A stretch of DNA of 64,000 bases, from positions 186,001-250,000 of the forward strand of contig NZ_JAVHZV010000030.1 in the NCBI RefSeq assembly GCF_031119625.1. Reading direction: 5' to 3'. Below the pieces are notes generated by a model. That model had not been told where the DNA came from and did no database searches. It saw only the letters and a program-made list of their open reading frames with translations. The position numbers and the translations under genes are program-made. Numbering within the stretch: the first letter of the stretch is position 1; each line of letters begins with the position of its first letter. The DNA comes from Pseudomonas sp. G34. GTDB taxonomy: Bacteria; Pseudomonadota; Gammaproteobacteria; Pseudomonadales; Pseudomonadaceae. Below are positions 8,705 to 17,127 of this stretch, in pieces.

Positions 8705-9673
8705 TCAGCCTCGCGGCGCGTAGGCGAACACGTCGGCACGCATCTGGTGGGCGTCCATCCCCGCCTCGACCAGGGCGTCCAGCGTCGCATAGACCATGCT
8801 CGGCGAACCGCTGGCGTAGACATGCAGCGCGCGCAGATCCGCGAAGTCCTCGCGAACGGCTTCGTGCAACAGGCCACAACGGCCCGTCCAGCCACACTGA
8901 TCGCTGACCACCTGATGCAGGGACAGGTTGGGCAATGCCAGCCATTCATCCCAGTGCGGCAGTTGATAGAAGTCTTCAGGCCGGCGGGCGCCCCAGTACA
9001 GGTGCACCGGATGCTGGAAACCACGCGAGCGGCACTCTTCGATCAGGCTATGCATCTGCGCCATGCCGGTACCGGCGGCGATCAGCACCAGCGGCCCGTC
9101 CGGCAGCTCGGCCAGGTGGGCATCACCGAACGGCAGTTGCACCCGTGCCGTGCCCTGCTCGCGCAGCTGCTGCAGCAGGTTCAGGGCACTGGCCTCGCGG
9201 GCGAGGATATGCAGCTCCAGATCACGGCCCTGCTGCGGCGCCGAGGCCAGGGAGAAGGCTGACTTCTCGCCGTCCTGGCGCTCGATCAGCAGGTACTGAC
9301 CGGCGTGATAACGTGGCGGCTTGCCAGCCGGCGCACGCAGCAGCACGCGCCACACATCGCCACCCGCGTCGATGCAGCCCAGCACCTGGCAACCCAGGCT
9401 GCGCACCGGCAGTTCGCCAGGCAGCAGCACGCCATCCCAGTGCAGCACGCAATCTTGCAGTGGTTCGGCGATGCAGGTGTACAGCTCGCCATGATCCAGC
9501 TCGACGCCATTCTGGCGCACACGGCCCTCGACCAGCAGCGCGCCACAGACATGGCAATTGCCATTGCGGCAGCTCTGCGGGCAGGTGTAGCCCAGGCGTC
9601 GGGCGGCATCGAGGATGGCTTCGCCAGCGTCGACATCGAGCACCGCGCCGGAGGGTTGCAGGGTGACCTTCAT
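8705..9673 (-). CDS. Ferredoxin-type NAD(P)H oxidoreductase (2Fe-2S + FAD)
   Basis: 322-residue electron-transfer flavoprotein. It has an N-terminal plant-type [2Fe-2S] domain (SCRNGNCHVC at about residues 34-43 and a distal Cys in YTCIAEP), then an FAD domain (RYHAGQYL and SAFSLASAP) and an NAD(P) domain (LVLIAAGTGMAQM). It resembles CDP-6-deoxy-delta-3,4-glucoseen reductases, the label usually given in Pseudomonas, but no deoxysugar genes are present, so the physiological partner is unknown. ATG 9673 shares one base with the ubiD stop (TGATG), so the two genes are coupled. Confidence 0.85.
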   Translation of the reverse strand: MKVTLQPSGAVLDVDAGEAILDAARRLGYTCPQSCRNGNCHVCGALLVEGRVRQNGVELDHGELYTCIAEPLQDCVLHWDGVLLPGELPVRSLGCQVLGCIDAGGDVWRVLLRAPAGKPPRYHAGQYLLIERQDGEKSAFSLASAPQQGRDLELHILAREASALNLLQQLREQGTARVQLPFGDAHLAELPDGPLVLIAAGTGMAQMHSLIEECRSRGFQHPVHLYWGARRPEDFYQLPHWDEWLALPNLSLHQVVSDQCGWTGRCGLLHEAVREDFADLRALHVYASGSPSMVYATLDALVEAGMDAHQMRADVFAYAPRG

Positions 9674-11139
9674 CAATCGATTCCCAACTCGCTCCACATT
9701 TCATCGACCCGCTTGGTGACCGCCTCGTCCTTGACGATCGCCCGGCCCCACTCGCGATTGGTTTCGCCTGGCCACTTGTGGGTGGCGTCCAGGCCCATCT
9801 TCGAGCCCAGGCCGGAGATCGGCGAAGCGAAATCCAGGTAGTCGATCGGCGTGTTCTCGATCATCACCGTGTCGCGCTTGGGGTCCATGCGCGTGGTGAT
9901 GGCCCAGATCACGTCGTTCCAGTCGCGGGCATTGATGTCGTCATCGGTGACGATAACGAACTTGGTGTACATGAACTGTCGCAGGAACGACCACACACCG
10001 AGCATCACGCGCTTGGCGTGGCCCGGGTACTGCTTCTTCATGGTCACCACCGCCATGCGGTAGGAACAGCCTTCCGGCGGCAGGTAGAAGTCGGTGATCT
10101 CCGGGAACTGCTTCTGCAGGATCGGCACGAACACTTCGTTCAGCGCCACCCCGAGAATCGCCGGCTCATCTGGTGGCCGGCCGGTGTAGGTCGAGTGGTA
10201 GATCGGGTCACGGCGGCGGGTGATGCGCTCGATGGTGAACACCGGGAAGGTGTCGACCTCGTTGTAGTAACCGGTGTGGTCGCCATACGGGCCTTCCGGC
10301 GCCGTCTCGCCGGGGTGGATCACCCCCTCGAGAACGATCTCGGCACTGGCCGGCACCTGCAGATCACTGCCGATGGCCTTGACCAGCTCGGTGCGATGGC
10401 CGCGCAACAGGCCGGCGAAGGCGTATTCGGAGAGGGTATCGGGCACCGGCGTGACGGCGCCAAGAATGGTCGCCGGATCGGCGCCCAGCGCCACGCACAC
10501 CGGATAGGGTTTGCCCGGATGTTTCTGGCACCATTCGCGATAATCCAGCGCACCGCCGCGGTGGCTGAGCCAGCGCATGATCACCTTGTTGCGGCCGATC
10601 ACCTGCTGACGGTAGATGCCGAGATTCTGGCGCTCCTTGTTGGGCCCCTTGGTGATGGTCAGACCCCAGGTGATCAGCGGCGCCACGTCGCCCGGCCAGC
10701 AGTGCTGGATCGGCAACTTGGCCAGGTCGACATCGTCGCCCTCCTCGATCACTTCGTGGCAGGGCGCATCCTTGAGCACTTTCGGCGCCATGCTGATGAC
10801 CTTCTTGAAGATCGGCAGCTTGTTCCAGGCATCCTTGAGGCCCTTCGGTGGCTCGGGCTCCTTGAGAAACGCCAGCAGCTTGCCGATCTCGCGCAGCTCC
10901 GAGACTTCCTCGGCGCCCATGCCCAGCGCCACGCGCTTGGGCGTGCCGAACAGGTTGCCGAGTACCGGTACGCTGTGACCGGTGGGGTTCTCGAACAGCA
11001 GTGCCGGGCCACCCTTGCGCAGGGTCCGGTCGCACACCTCGGTCATTTCCAGGTTCGGCGATACCGGCGCCTTGATGCGCTTGAGCTCGCCGCGCGCTTC
11101 CAGGCCGCGGATAAAGTCGCGCAGATCGCGATACTGCAT
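9673..11139 (-). CDS. ubiD: 4-hydroxy-3-polyprenylbenzoate decarboxylase UbiD
   Basis: 488-residue prenylated-FMN-dependent decarboxylase of ubiquinone biosynthesis. It opens MQYRDLRDFIRGLEARGELK and retains the family motifs PALLFENP, LGIYRQQVIG, HRGGALDYREW and EGPYGDHTGYYN. Length matches E. coli UbiD (about 497). UbiX, which makes the cofactor, is not in this window. GAGGTT precedes the ATG at 11139. It is first in a two-gene unit with the ferredoxin-type reductase. Confidence 0.96.
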   Translation of the reverse strand: MQYRDLRDFIRGLEARGELKRIKAPVSPNLEMTEVCDRTLRKGGPALLFENPTGHSVPVLGNLFGTPKRVALGMGAEEVSELREIGKLLAFLKEPEPPKGLKDAWNKLPIFKKVISMAPKVLKDAPCHEVIEEGDDVDLAKLPIQHCWPGDVAPLITWGLTITKGPNKERQNLGIYRQQVIGRNKVIMRWLSHRGGALDYREWCQKHPGKPYPVCVALGADPATILGAVTPVPDTLSEYAFAGLLRGHRTELVKAIGSDLQVPASAEIVLEGVIHPGETAPEGPYGDHTGYYNEVDTFPVFTIERITRRRDPIYHSTYTGRPPDEPAILGVALNEVFVPILQKQFPEITDFYLPPEGCSYRMAVVTMKKQYPGHAKRVMLGVWSFLRQFMYTKFVIVTDDDINARDWNDVIWAITTRMDPKRDTVMIENTPIDYLDFASPISGLGSKMGLDATHKWPGETNREWGRAIVKDEAVTKRVDEMWSELGID

Positions 11140-11220
11140 GCTGGAACCTCACTCGAATCGGGGCGCAAAGTTTAGCGCCGAAGTCGGACTTGCAGAACAA
11201 CGTCGATACTACAGACAAAC

Positions 11221-11244
11221 AAAAGCCGGGTTTCCCCGGCTTTT
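11221..11244. terminator. Bidirectional Rho-independent terminator between ubiD and rho
   Basis: Perfect 10-bp stem AAAAGCCGGG (11221-11230) / CCCGGCTTTT (11235-11244) with loop TTTC. T-runs on both strands allow it to stop leftward transcription from rho. It lies about 80 bases upstream of ubiD. Confidence 0.75.
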
Positions 11245-11257
11245 TTGTGCCACCAGT

Positions 11258-11430
11258 AAGTACTGGATCGTAGCGAGCGAAGGTCAGGCGAGGCGAAAAA
11301 CGGCGAAAAAGCGGAGTGTACTTTTGTACATGAGCATGACTCGCTCCGCTCGCCCCTTCGGGGCCGCACTAAAGTGCGTTAGCCGCAAGCGGCTTTCTGA
11401 GCCGGTTTTCAACGAAGCATGGCATTCGCG
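11258..11430. repeat. Candidate extragenic repeat element 3' of rho
   Basis: The 303-base gap between ubiD and rho has no gene. Besides the terminator it holds an A-rich stretch (GCGAAAAACGGCGAAAAAGCGG) followed by a GTAC-bounded small hairpin (about 11316-11330). Three short hairpins follow in series: GCCCC-ttc-GGGGC (11352-11364), GCACT-aa-AGTGC (11366-11377) and GCCGC-aa-GCGGC (11382-11393). I recognise this general pattern as dispersed intergenic sequence in some Pseudomonas genomes, but copy number cannot be checked here. Confidence 0.4.
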
Positions 11431-11442
11431 CAGTAGATCCTC

Positions 11443-12702
11443 TTACTTGCGCTTCATGGACATGAAGAACTCGTCGTTAGTCTTGGTAGCCTTGAGCTTG
11501 TCGATCAGGAACTCGATGGCGGCGATCTCGTCCATCGGGTGCAGCAGCTTGCGCAGGATCCACATGCGCTGCAGCTCGTCTTCGGCGGTCAGCAACTCTT
11601 CGCGGCGGGTACCGGCGCGGTTGATGTTGATGGCCGGGAATACGCGCTTCTCGGCGATACGACGATCCAGGGGCAGCTCCATGTTGCCGGTACCCTTGAA
11701 TTCCTCGTAGATCACTTCGTCCATCTTCGAGCCGGTTTCCACCAGCGCGGTAGCGATGATGGTCAGCGAGCCGCCTTCCTCGATGTTACGCGCGGCACCG
11801 AAGAAGCGCTTCGGCTTCTCCAGGGCGTGGGCGTCGACACCACCGGTCAGCACCTTGCCGGAGCTCGGGATCACGGTGTTGTAGGCACGCGCCAGACGGG
11901 TGATGGAGTCGAGCAGGATGACCACATCCTTCTTGTGCTCGACCAGGCGCTTGGCCTTCTCGATGACCATCTCGGCGACCTGCACGTGGCGGGTCGGCGG
12001 CTCGTCGAAGGTCGAGGCGACCACTTCGCCGCGCACGGTGCGCTGCATCTCGGTCACTTCTTCCGGGCGCTCGTCGATCAACAGAACGATCAGGTGGCAC
12101 TCGGGGTTGTTACGCGCGATGTTGGCTGCGATGTTCTGCAGCATGATGGTCTTACCGGCTTTTGGCGGTGCGACGATCAAGCCACGCTGGCCCTTGCCGA
12201 TAGGCGCACAGAGGTCGATCACCCGGCCGGTGATGTCCTCGGTGGAGCCGTTGCCGGCTTCCATGGTCAGGCGCTTGTTGGGGAACAGCGGCGTGAGGTT
12301 CTCGAACAGAATCTTGTTCTTCGCGTTCTCGGGACGATCAAAGTTGATCGTGTCGACCTTGAGCAGCGCGAAGTACCGCTCGCCTTCCTTCGGCGGGCGG
12401 ATCTTGCCAACGATGGTGTCACCGGTGCGCAGGTTGAAGCGACGAATCTGACTCGGCGAGACGTAGATATCGTCAGGGCCGGCAAGATAGGAAGCGTCTG
12501 CGGAGCGGAGGAAGCCGAAGCCGTCCTGGAGAATCTCCAACACGCCATCACCGGAGATCTCCTCACCGCTTTTCGCGTGCTTCTTGAGCAGGGAGAAAAT
12601 CACGTCCTGCTTGCGCGAACGGGCCATATTTTCTATGCCCATTTCTTCGGCCAATTGCAGCAGGTCGGTAATCGGCTTTTGCTTGAGTTCAGTCAGATTC
12701 AT
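11443..12702 (-). CDS. rho: Transcription termination factor Rho
   Basis: 419 residues, exactly the usual Rho length. It has an N-terminal helical and cold-shock-like RNA-binding domain (MNLTELKQKPITDLLQLAEE and DGFGFLRSADASYLAGPDDI) and a RecA-type ATPase with P-loop APPKAGKT (about 178-185). The VLLDSITRLARAYN Walker B/Q-loop region and C-terminal secondary-site residues are also present. Hexameric RNA translocase that ends transcription. ATG 12702 gives the canonical N-terminus; no clear Shine-Dalgarno precedes it. An in-frame start at 12882 would add non-family residues. Confidence 0.98.
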   Translation of the reverse strand: MNLTELKQKPITDLLQLAEEMGIENMARSRKQDVIFSLLKKHAKSGEEISGDGVLEILQDGFGFLRSADASYLAGPDDIYVSPSQIRRFNLRTGDTIVGKIRPPKEGERYFALLKVDTINFDRPENAKNKILFENLTPLFPNKRLTMEAGNGSTEDITGRVIDLCAPIGKGQRGLIVAPPKAGKTIMLQNIAANIARNNPECHLIVLLIDERPEEVTEMQRTVRGEVVASTFDEPPTRHVQVAEMVIEKAKRLVEHKKDVVILLDSITRLARAYNTVIPSSGKVLTGGVDAHALEKPKRFFGAARNIEEGGSLTIIATALVETGSKMDEVIYEEFKGTGNMELPLDRRIAEKRVFPAININRAGTRREELLTAEDELQRMWILRKLLHPMDEIAAIEFLIDKLKATKTNDEFFMSMKRK

Positions 12703-12903
12703 ATAGGAATGACGTAGTCGTATAAGGAGGGAATGGTAAGCATTGAGCTTGAGAGGCCGCACCGCGAGGAGGCGACAGGCGCCCGCTTTATTGTCGAATG
12801 TTCGATTAGGAATGCGTCGGCAGCGGCGTGCAGGGGGTCGCTTAGGAAAAGCGACGGCCCGAATGTAACATCGGCTTTGCAAAGGCGTCTAGCCTTCGGG
12901 CAG
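12703..12903 (-). promoter_or_regulatory. rho 5' leader (expected site of Pseudomon-Rho RNA motif)
   Basis: About 200 bases lie between the trxA terminator and rho with no gene. A conserved RNA structure, the Pseudomon-Rho motif, has been described in the presumed 5' UTR of Pseudomonas rho genes. This is the corresponding position, and rho is known to regulate itself. I assign it by position only and have not folded it. Confidence 0.4.
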
Positions 12904-12932
12904 AAAAAAGCCCCGTTGTCTACGGGGCTTTT
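12904..12932 (-). terminator. Rho-independent terminator of trxA
   Basis: AAAAGCCCCG (12906-12915) / CGGGGCTTTT (12923-12932) with a seven-base loop. On the minus strand the stem is followed by a T-run, 10 bases past the trxA stop. Confidence 0.85.
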
Positions 12933-12941
12933 CGGCGACGC

Positions 12942-13268
12942 TTACAGGTTGGCGTCGATGAAGGCAGCCAGTTGCGACTTGGACAGTGCGCCGACCTTGG
13001 TGGCCTCGACGCTGCCGTTCTTGAACAGCATCAGGGTCGGAATGCCACGCACGCCGTACTTGGGCGGGGTGTCCTGGTTTTCGTCGATGTTCAGTTTGCA
13101 GACCTTCAGCTTGCCCTGATATTCCCTGGAGATTTCGTCCAGCACCGGCGCGATCATCTTGCACGGGCCGCACCACTCGGCCCAGTAGTCGACCAGTACC
13201 GGGCCATCAGCCTGGATGACGTCCTGATCGAAGCTGGCATCGCTTACATTGGTGATGAATTCACTCAT
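12942..13268 (-). CDS. trxA: Thioredoxin 1
   Basis: 108-residue thioredoxin, the general cytosolic disulfide reductase. The active site WCGPC lies at residues 32-36 and the cis-proline in RGIPTLMLF at about 76. Length and the start MSEFITNVSD are canonical. ATG 13268 has GGAG upstream (minus strand); the in-frame start 21 bases further upstream lacks support. The rho-trxA order and orientation are conserved in Pseudomonas. Confidence 0.97.
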   Translation of the reverse strand: MSEFITNVSDASFDQDVIQADGPVLVDYWAEWCGPCKMIAPVLDEISREYQGKLKVCKLNIDENQDTPPKYGVRGIPTLMLFKNGSVEATKVGALSKSQLAAFIDANL

Positions 13269-13523
13269 GGGAAGTCTCCGTGTTGGCACGCAATAACGAT
13301 AAAAGTGACGGCCATGATAGCCCGGCTAGCGTGACACAGGAAGGCGCTGGCCATTGAGCGTAGCCATAGAGGCTATCGATACGGCCAATGGGCGAGACCG
13401 CGCAGAATGCCCACGGCAGACTGCCTGCAAACAGCCGGTCGGCTGCCGGCCATGCGCGTATGCGTTGGCGTGCGCGGTCTATCGTGGCACGATGGCGGGG
13501 TTCTGCCTCGAGATTGACTGATC

Positions 13524-15029
13524 ATGCCGCAAACCCACTCCGAGTCCTTTCCCCTGGTTGCCGCCATCGATCTGGGCTCCAACAGCTTTCATATGGTGCT
13601 GGCCAAGGCCGACCACGGCGAGATTCGCATCCTCGAGCGACTCGGTGACAAGGTACAACTGGCGGCGGGCATCGACGAGCAGCGCCAGCTCAGCGAAGAA
13701 GCCATGCAGCGCGGCCTCGACTGCCTGAGCCGCTTCGCCCAGCTGACCAACAGCCTGCCCCAGGGCGCCGTGCGCATCGTCGGCACCAATGCCCTGCGCG
13801 AGGCGCGCAACCGCGCCGAATTCATCCGCCGGGCCGAGGCGCTGCTGGGCCATCAGGTGGAAGTGATTTCCGGGCGCGAAGAAGCCCGCCTCATCTACCT
13901 GGGCGTGTCGCACACCATTGCCGACACCCCCGGCAGGCGCCTGGTCGCCGATATCGGCGGCGGCAGTACCGAATTCATCATCGGCCAGCGTTTCGAGCCG
14001 CTGCTGCGCGAAAGCCTGCAGATGGGCTGCGTCAGCTATACCCAGCGCTACTTCAAGGACGGCAAGATCACCCCGGCACGCTACGCCCAGGCCTATACCG
14101 CCGCGCGCCTGGAGATCATGGGCATCGAGCATGGCCTGAGCCGCCTCGGCTGGCAGGACGCGGTGGGCGCCTCGGGCACCATCAAGGCCATCGGCCTGGC
14201 GATCCAGTCCGCCGGCCTGAGCAACAACGGCGAAGTCACCGCCGAAGGCCTGGCCTGGCTCAAGCGCAAGGTATTCAAGTGCGGCGATGTCGAACGCCTT
14301 GACCTCGATGGCCTGAAACCCGATCGCCGGCCAATCTTCCCGGCCGGCCTGGCCATTCTCGAAGCCATCTTCGATGCCTGCGAACTGAACCGCATGAGCC
14401 ACTCCGAAGGCGCGCTGCGCGAAGGCGTGCTCTACGACCTGCTCGGCCGTCATCAGCATGAAGACGTCCGCGAGCGCACCCTGTCGGCGTTCATGGAGCG
14501 TTACCACGTCGATCAGGAGCAGGCTGCACGAGTGGAAGCCAAGGCGCTGTCGGCCCTCGACAAGGTCGCCAAGGACTGGGAGCTGACCGACGACTGGCAC
14601 CGCGAACTGCTCAGCTGGGCAGCCAAGGTGCACGAGGTCGGCCTGGACATCGCCCACTATCAGTACCACAAGCATGGCGCCTACCTGATCGAGCACTCCG
14701 ACCTGGCCGGCTTCTCGCGCCAGGATCAGCAGATGCTGGCCCTGCTGGTGCGTGGCCACCGCCGCAACATCCCCAAGGAAAAACTCACCGAGTTCGGCGA
14801 CGAGGGCGTGAAGCTGGTGCGCCTCTGCGTGCTGCTGCGCTTTGCCATCCTGTTCCACCACATTCGCGGCAGCCAGAACATGCCCAGTGTGCGCCTGAAG
14901 GCTGGGCCCACCAGCCTGGCCATCGAGTTTCCGCGAGGCTGGCTGGCGGCAAATCCGCTGACCCAGGCGGATTTCGAAAGCGAAGCCGAGTGGCTCAAGC
15001 GCATCGACCTGACCCTGACCGTCAGCTGA
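13524..15029 (+). CDS. ppx: Exopolyphosphatase
   Basis: 501-residue Ppx/GppA phosphatase that releases phosphate from polyphosphate ends. The ASKHA-fold phosphate-binding motifs are AAIDLGSNSFHMV (about 13-25) and VADIGGGSTEFI (about 141-152), with catalytic glutamates in SGREEARLIYLG (about 117-128). A C-terminal HD-like helical domain is visible (HEVGLDIAHYQYHKH). Divergent from trxA as in P. aeruginosa. The ppk gene that usually follows is not here; a K+/H+ antiporter gene is next. The 255 bases between trxA and ppx must hold both promoters, but no clear boxes are seen. Confidence 0.96.
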   Translation: MPQTHSESFPLVAAIDLGSNSFHMVLAKADHGEIRILERLGDKVQLAAGIDEQRQLSEEAMQRGLDCLSRFAQLTNSLPQGAVRIVGTNALREARNRAEFIRRAEALLGHQVEVISGREEARLIYLGVSHTIADTPGRRLVADIGGGSTEFIIGQRFEPLLRESLQMGCVSYTQRYFKDGKITPARYAQAYTAARLEIMGIEHGLSRLGWQDAVGASGTIKAIGLAIQSAGLSNNGEVTAEGLAWLKRKVFKCGDVERLDLDGLKPDRRPIFPAGLAILEAIFDACELNRMSHSEGALREGVLYDLLGRHQHEDVRERTLSAFMERYHVDQEQAARVEAKALSALDKVAKDWELTDDWHRELLSWAAKVHEVGLDIAHYQYHKHGAYLIEHSDLAGFSRQDQQMLALLVRGHRRNIPKEKLTEFGDEGVKLVRLCVLLRFAILFHHIRGSQNMPSVRLKAGPTSLAIEFPRGWLAANPLTQADFESEAEWLKRIDLTLTVS

Positions 15030-15184
15030 CGGCGGCGCCTGAACCAGGCGCCTGAAGGCTCACACGCGATAACCAGGCATTGCTGGCCGGCGATGCGCGG
15101 CAGCGGATCGCCGCGCATCGCCCACGGCCAGGTGCGCTCGCGGCGCTGGCGAAACCCCCGGTAACGTGGCGCAACCACCTATTT

Positions 15185-15215
15185 TTGACAGCTTCAATAA
15201 CCATCAGGATAGAAT
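15185..15215 (+). promoter_or_regulatory. Putative sigma-70 promoter of NhaP2-type antiporter gene
   Basis: A perfect TTGACA (15185-15190) and a TAGAAT (15210-15215) are separated by 19 bases, about 31 bases upstream of the chosen start. The spacer is longer than ideal. Confidence 0.45.
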
Positions 15216-15246
15216 CCGGGTTGGCCTTAAAACCTTACCAAGAGTG

Positions 15247-16998
15247 ATGACGTTGGATAGCACCACAGTTAACAGCCTGTTTCTGATTGGCGCCTTAATG
15301 GTGGGTGCGAGCATCGCCGTCAGTTCCCTGTCCACGCGCCTTGGCGTACCCATTCTGGTGATCTTCCTTGCCGTGGGCATGCTGGCAGGCGTCGATGGTA
15401 TCGGCGGCATCGTTTTCAATGATTATTCGCTCGCCTACCTGATCAGTAACCTGGCCCTGGCCGTGATCCTGCTCGACGGCGGCATGCGCACCCGCAAGGC
15501 CACCTTCCGCGTGGCGCTGTGGCCGGCACTCTCGCTGGCCACCGTCGGCGTGGCCATCACCGCGGGGCTTACCGGCCTGGCAGCGGCCTGGCTGTTCAAC
15601 CTGACACTTCTCGAGGGCCTGCTGATCGGCGCCATCGTCGGTTCCACCGACGCGGCCGTGGTGTTCAATCTGCTCAATGGCAAGGACCTCAACGAACGCG
15701 TCGGCTCCACCCTGGAGATCGAGTCAGGCAGCAATGACCCGATGGCGATGTTCCTCACCGTCTCGTTGATCGCCATGCTGGCCAGCGGCCAGACCAGCTT
15801 CAGCTGGTCGCTATTGACCGACCTGGTCTGGCAGTTCGGGGTCGGCATCGCCCTGGGCGCCGGCGGCGGCTGGCTGCTGCTGCAATTGATCAACCGCCTG
15901 ACCATCGCCGACGGCCTGTATCCCCTGTTGGCGGTCAGCGGCGGCATCTTCATCTATGCGCTGTCCGGCACCCTGGGTGGCAGCGGCATCCTCGCGGTAT
16001 ACGTCTGCGGCCTGATGATGGGCAACCAGCCGATCCAGAACCGCAACGGCATCTTGCACATGTTCGACGGCCTGGCCTGGCTGAGTCAGATCGGCATGTT
16101 CCTGGTGCTCGGCCTGCTGCTCACGCCCAGCGAGCTGCTGCCCATCGCCGTGCCGGCGCTGGCGCTGTCGCTGTGGATGATTCTCTTCGCACGGCCGCTG
16201 TCGGTGTTCGTCGGGCTGCTGCCGTTCAAGATGTTCCACCTGCGCGAGCGGCTGTTCATCTCCTGGATCGGCCTGCGCGGCGCCGTGCCGGTGATTCTCG
16301 CGGTGTTCCCGCTGATGGCCGGCCTGGACAATGCCCAGCTGTTCTTCAATGTCGCCTTCTTCATCGTGCTGGTTTCCCTGCTCGTGCAGGGCACCTCGCT
16401 GGGCTGGGCGGCACGCAAGGCCAAGGTGGAAATCCCGCCATCGCCCTCGCCGATTTCCCGCAGCGGCCTGATGATCCACCCCACCAGCCAGTGGGAAATG
16501 TTCATCTACCGCCTGGGCGCCGAAAAGTGGTGCATCGGCGCGCCGCTGCGGGAACTGAACATGCCCAAGGATACCCGGGTCGCCGCACTGTTTCGCGGCA
16601 ACGAGCTGCTGCACCCCTCTGGCAGCACCAAGCTGGAAGCCGGCGACCTGCTGTGCGTCATCGGCCATGAGCACGACCTGCCCGCGCTGGGCAAGCTGTT
16701 CATCCAGCCGCCGAAGAAATCCCAGGACCTGCGTTTCTTCGGCGACTTCGTGCTGGAAGGCGATGCCCAGCTCGACGCGGTGGCAGCGCTTTACGGGCTG
16801 CACGTGGAGCCGGAGGATGTCGGGCAATCGCTGGGCCACTTCATCAGCCACCTGATCGACGGCGAAACCGTGGTGGGCGACCAGATCGAATGGCAGGGCA
16901 TGGCCTGGACCGTCGCCGAGATGGACGGGAACAAGATCCGCAAGGTCGGCGTCAGATTCCCCGAAGGCGCTCGCCCGGGCCCTGGTCTGTCGTTCTGA
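15247..16998 (+). CDS. K+/H+ antiporter, NhaP2 (CvrA) type
   Basis: 583-residue inner-membrane cation/proton antiporter of the CPA1 NhaP2 type, matching the usual length (about 578). Roughly 12-13 hydrophobic segments occupy residues 10-395, with GSTDAAVVFNLL and LEIESGSNDPMAMFL (the Asp pair of the ion site) and WIGLRGAVPVILA. A soluble TrkA-C-type region (about 420-490) and an extra C-terminal domain follow, as in NhaP2. ATG 15247 has AAGAG upstream; an in-frame start at 15166 would overlap the putative promoter. Expected role: K+ and pH homeostasis. Confidence 0.88.
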   Translation: MTLDSTTVNSLFLIGALMVGASIAVSSLSTRLGVPILVIFLAVGMLAGVDGIGGIVFNDYSLAYLISNLALAVILLDGGMRTRKATFRVALWPALSLATVGVAITAGLTGLAAAWLFNLTLLEGLLIGAIVGSTDAAVVFNLLNGKDLNERVGSTLEIESGSNDPMAMFLTVSLIAMLASGQTSFSWSLLTDLVWQFGVGIALGAGGGWLLLQLINRLTIADGLYPLLAVSGGIFIYALSGTLGGSGILAVYVCGLMMGNQPIQNRNGILHMFDGLAWLSQIGMFLVLGLLLTPSELLPIAVPALALSLWMILFARPLSVFVGLLPFKMFHLRERLFISWIGLRGAVPVILAVFPLMAGLDNAQLFFNVAFFIVLVSLLVQGTSLGWAARKAKVEIPPSPSPISRSGLMIHPTSQWEMFIYRLGAEKWCIGAPLRELNMPKDTRVAALFRGNELLHPSGSTKLEAGDLLCVIGHEHDLPALGKLFIQPPKKSQDLRFFGDFVLEGDAQLDAVAALYGLHVEPEDVGQSLGHFISHLIDGETVVGDQIEWQGMAWTVAEMDGNKIRKVGVRFPEGARPGPGLSF

Positions 16999-17127
16999 CG
17001 ATCCCCCCAGCCCGCCTTTCCGGCGCCCTGCCCAGCGGGCGGGGCTGAGGCGCGGCAGCCAGTGACAGATCGCCGCGCGGGACTTCTCACCAGTCTGTAG
17101 ACTCAGCAGGACTCCACCCCCGCGATC

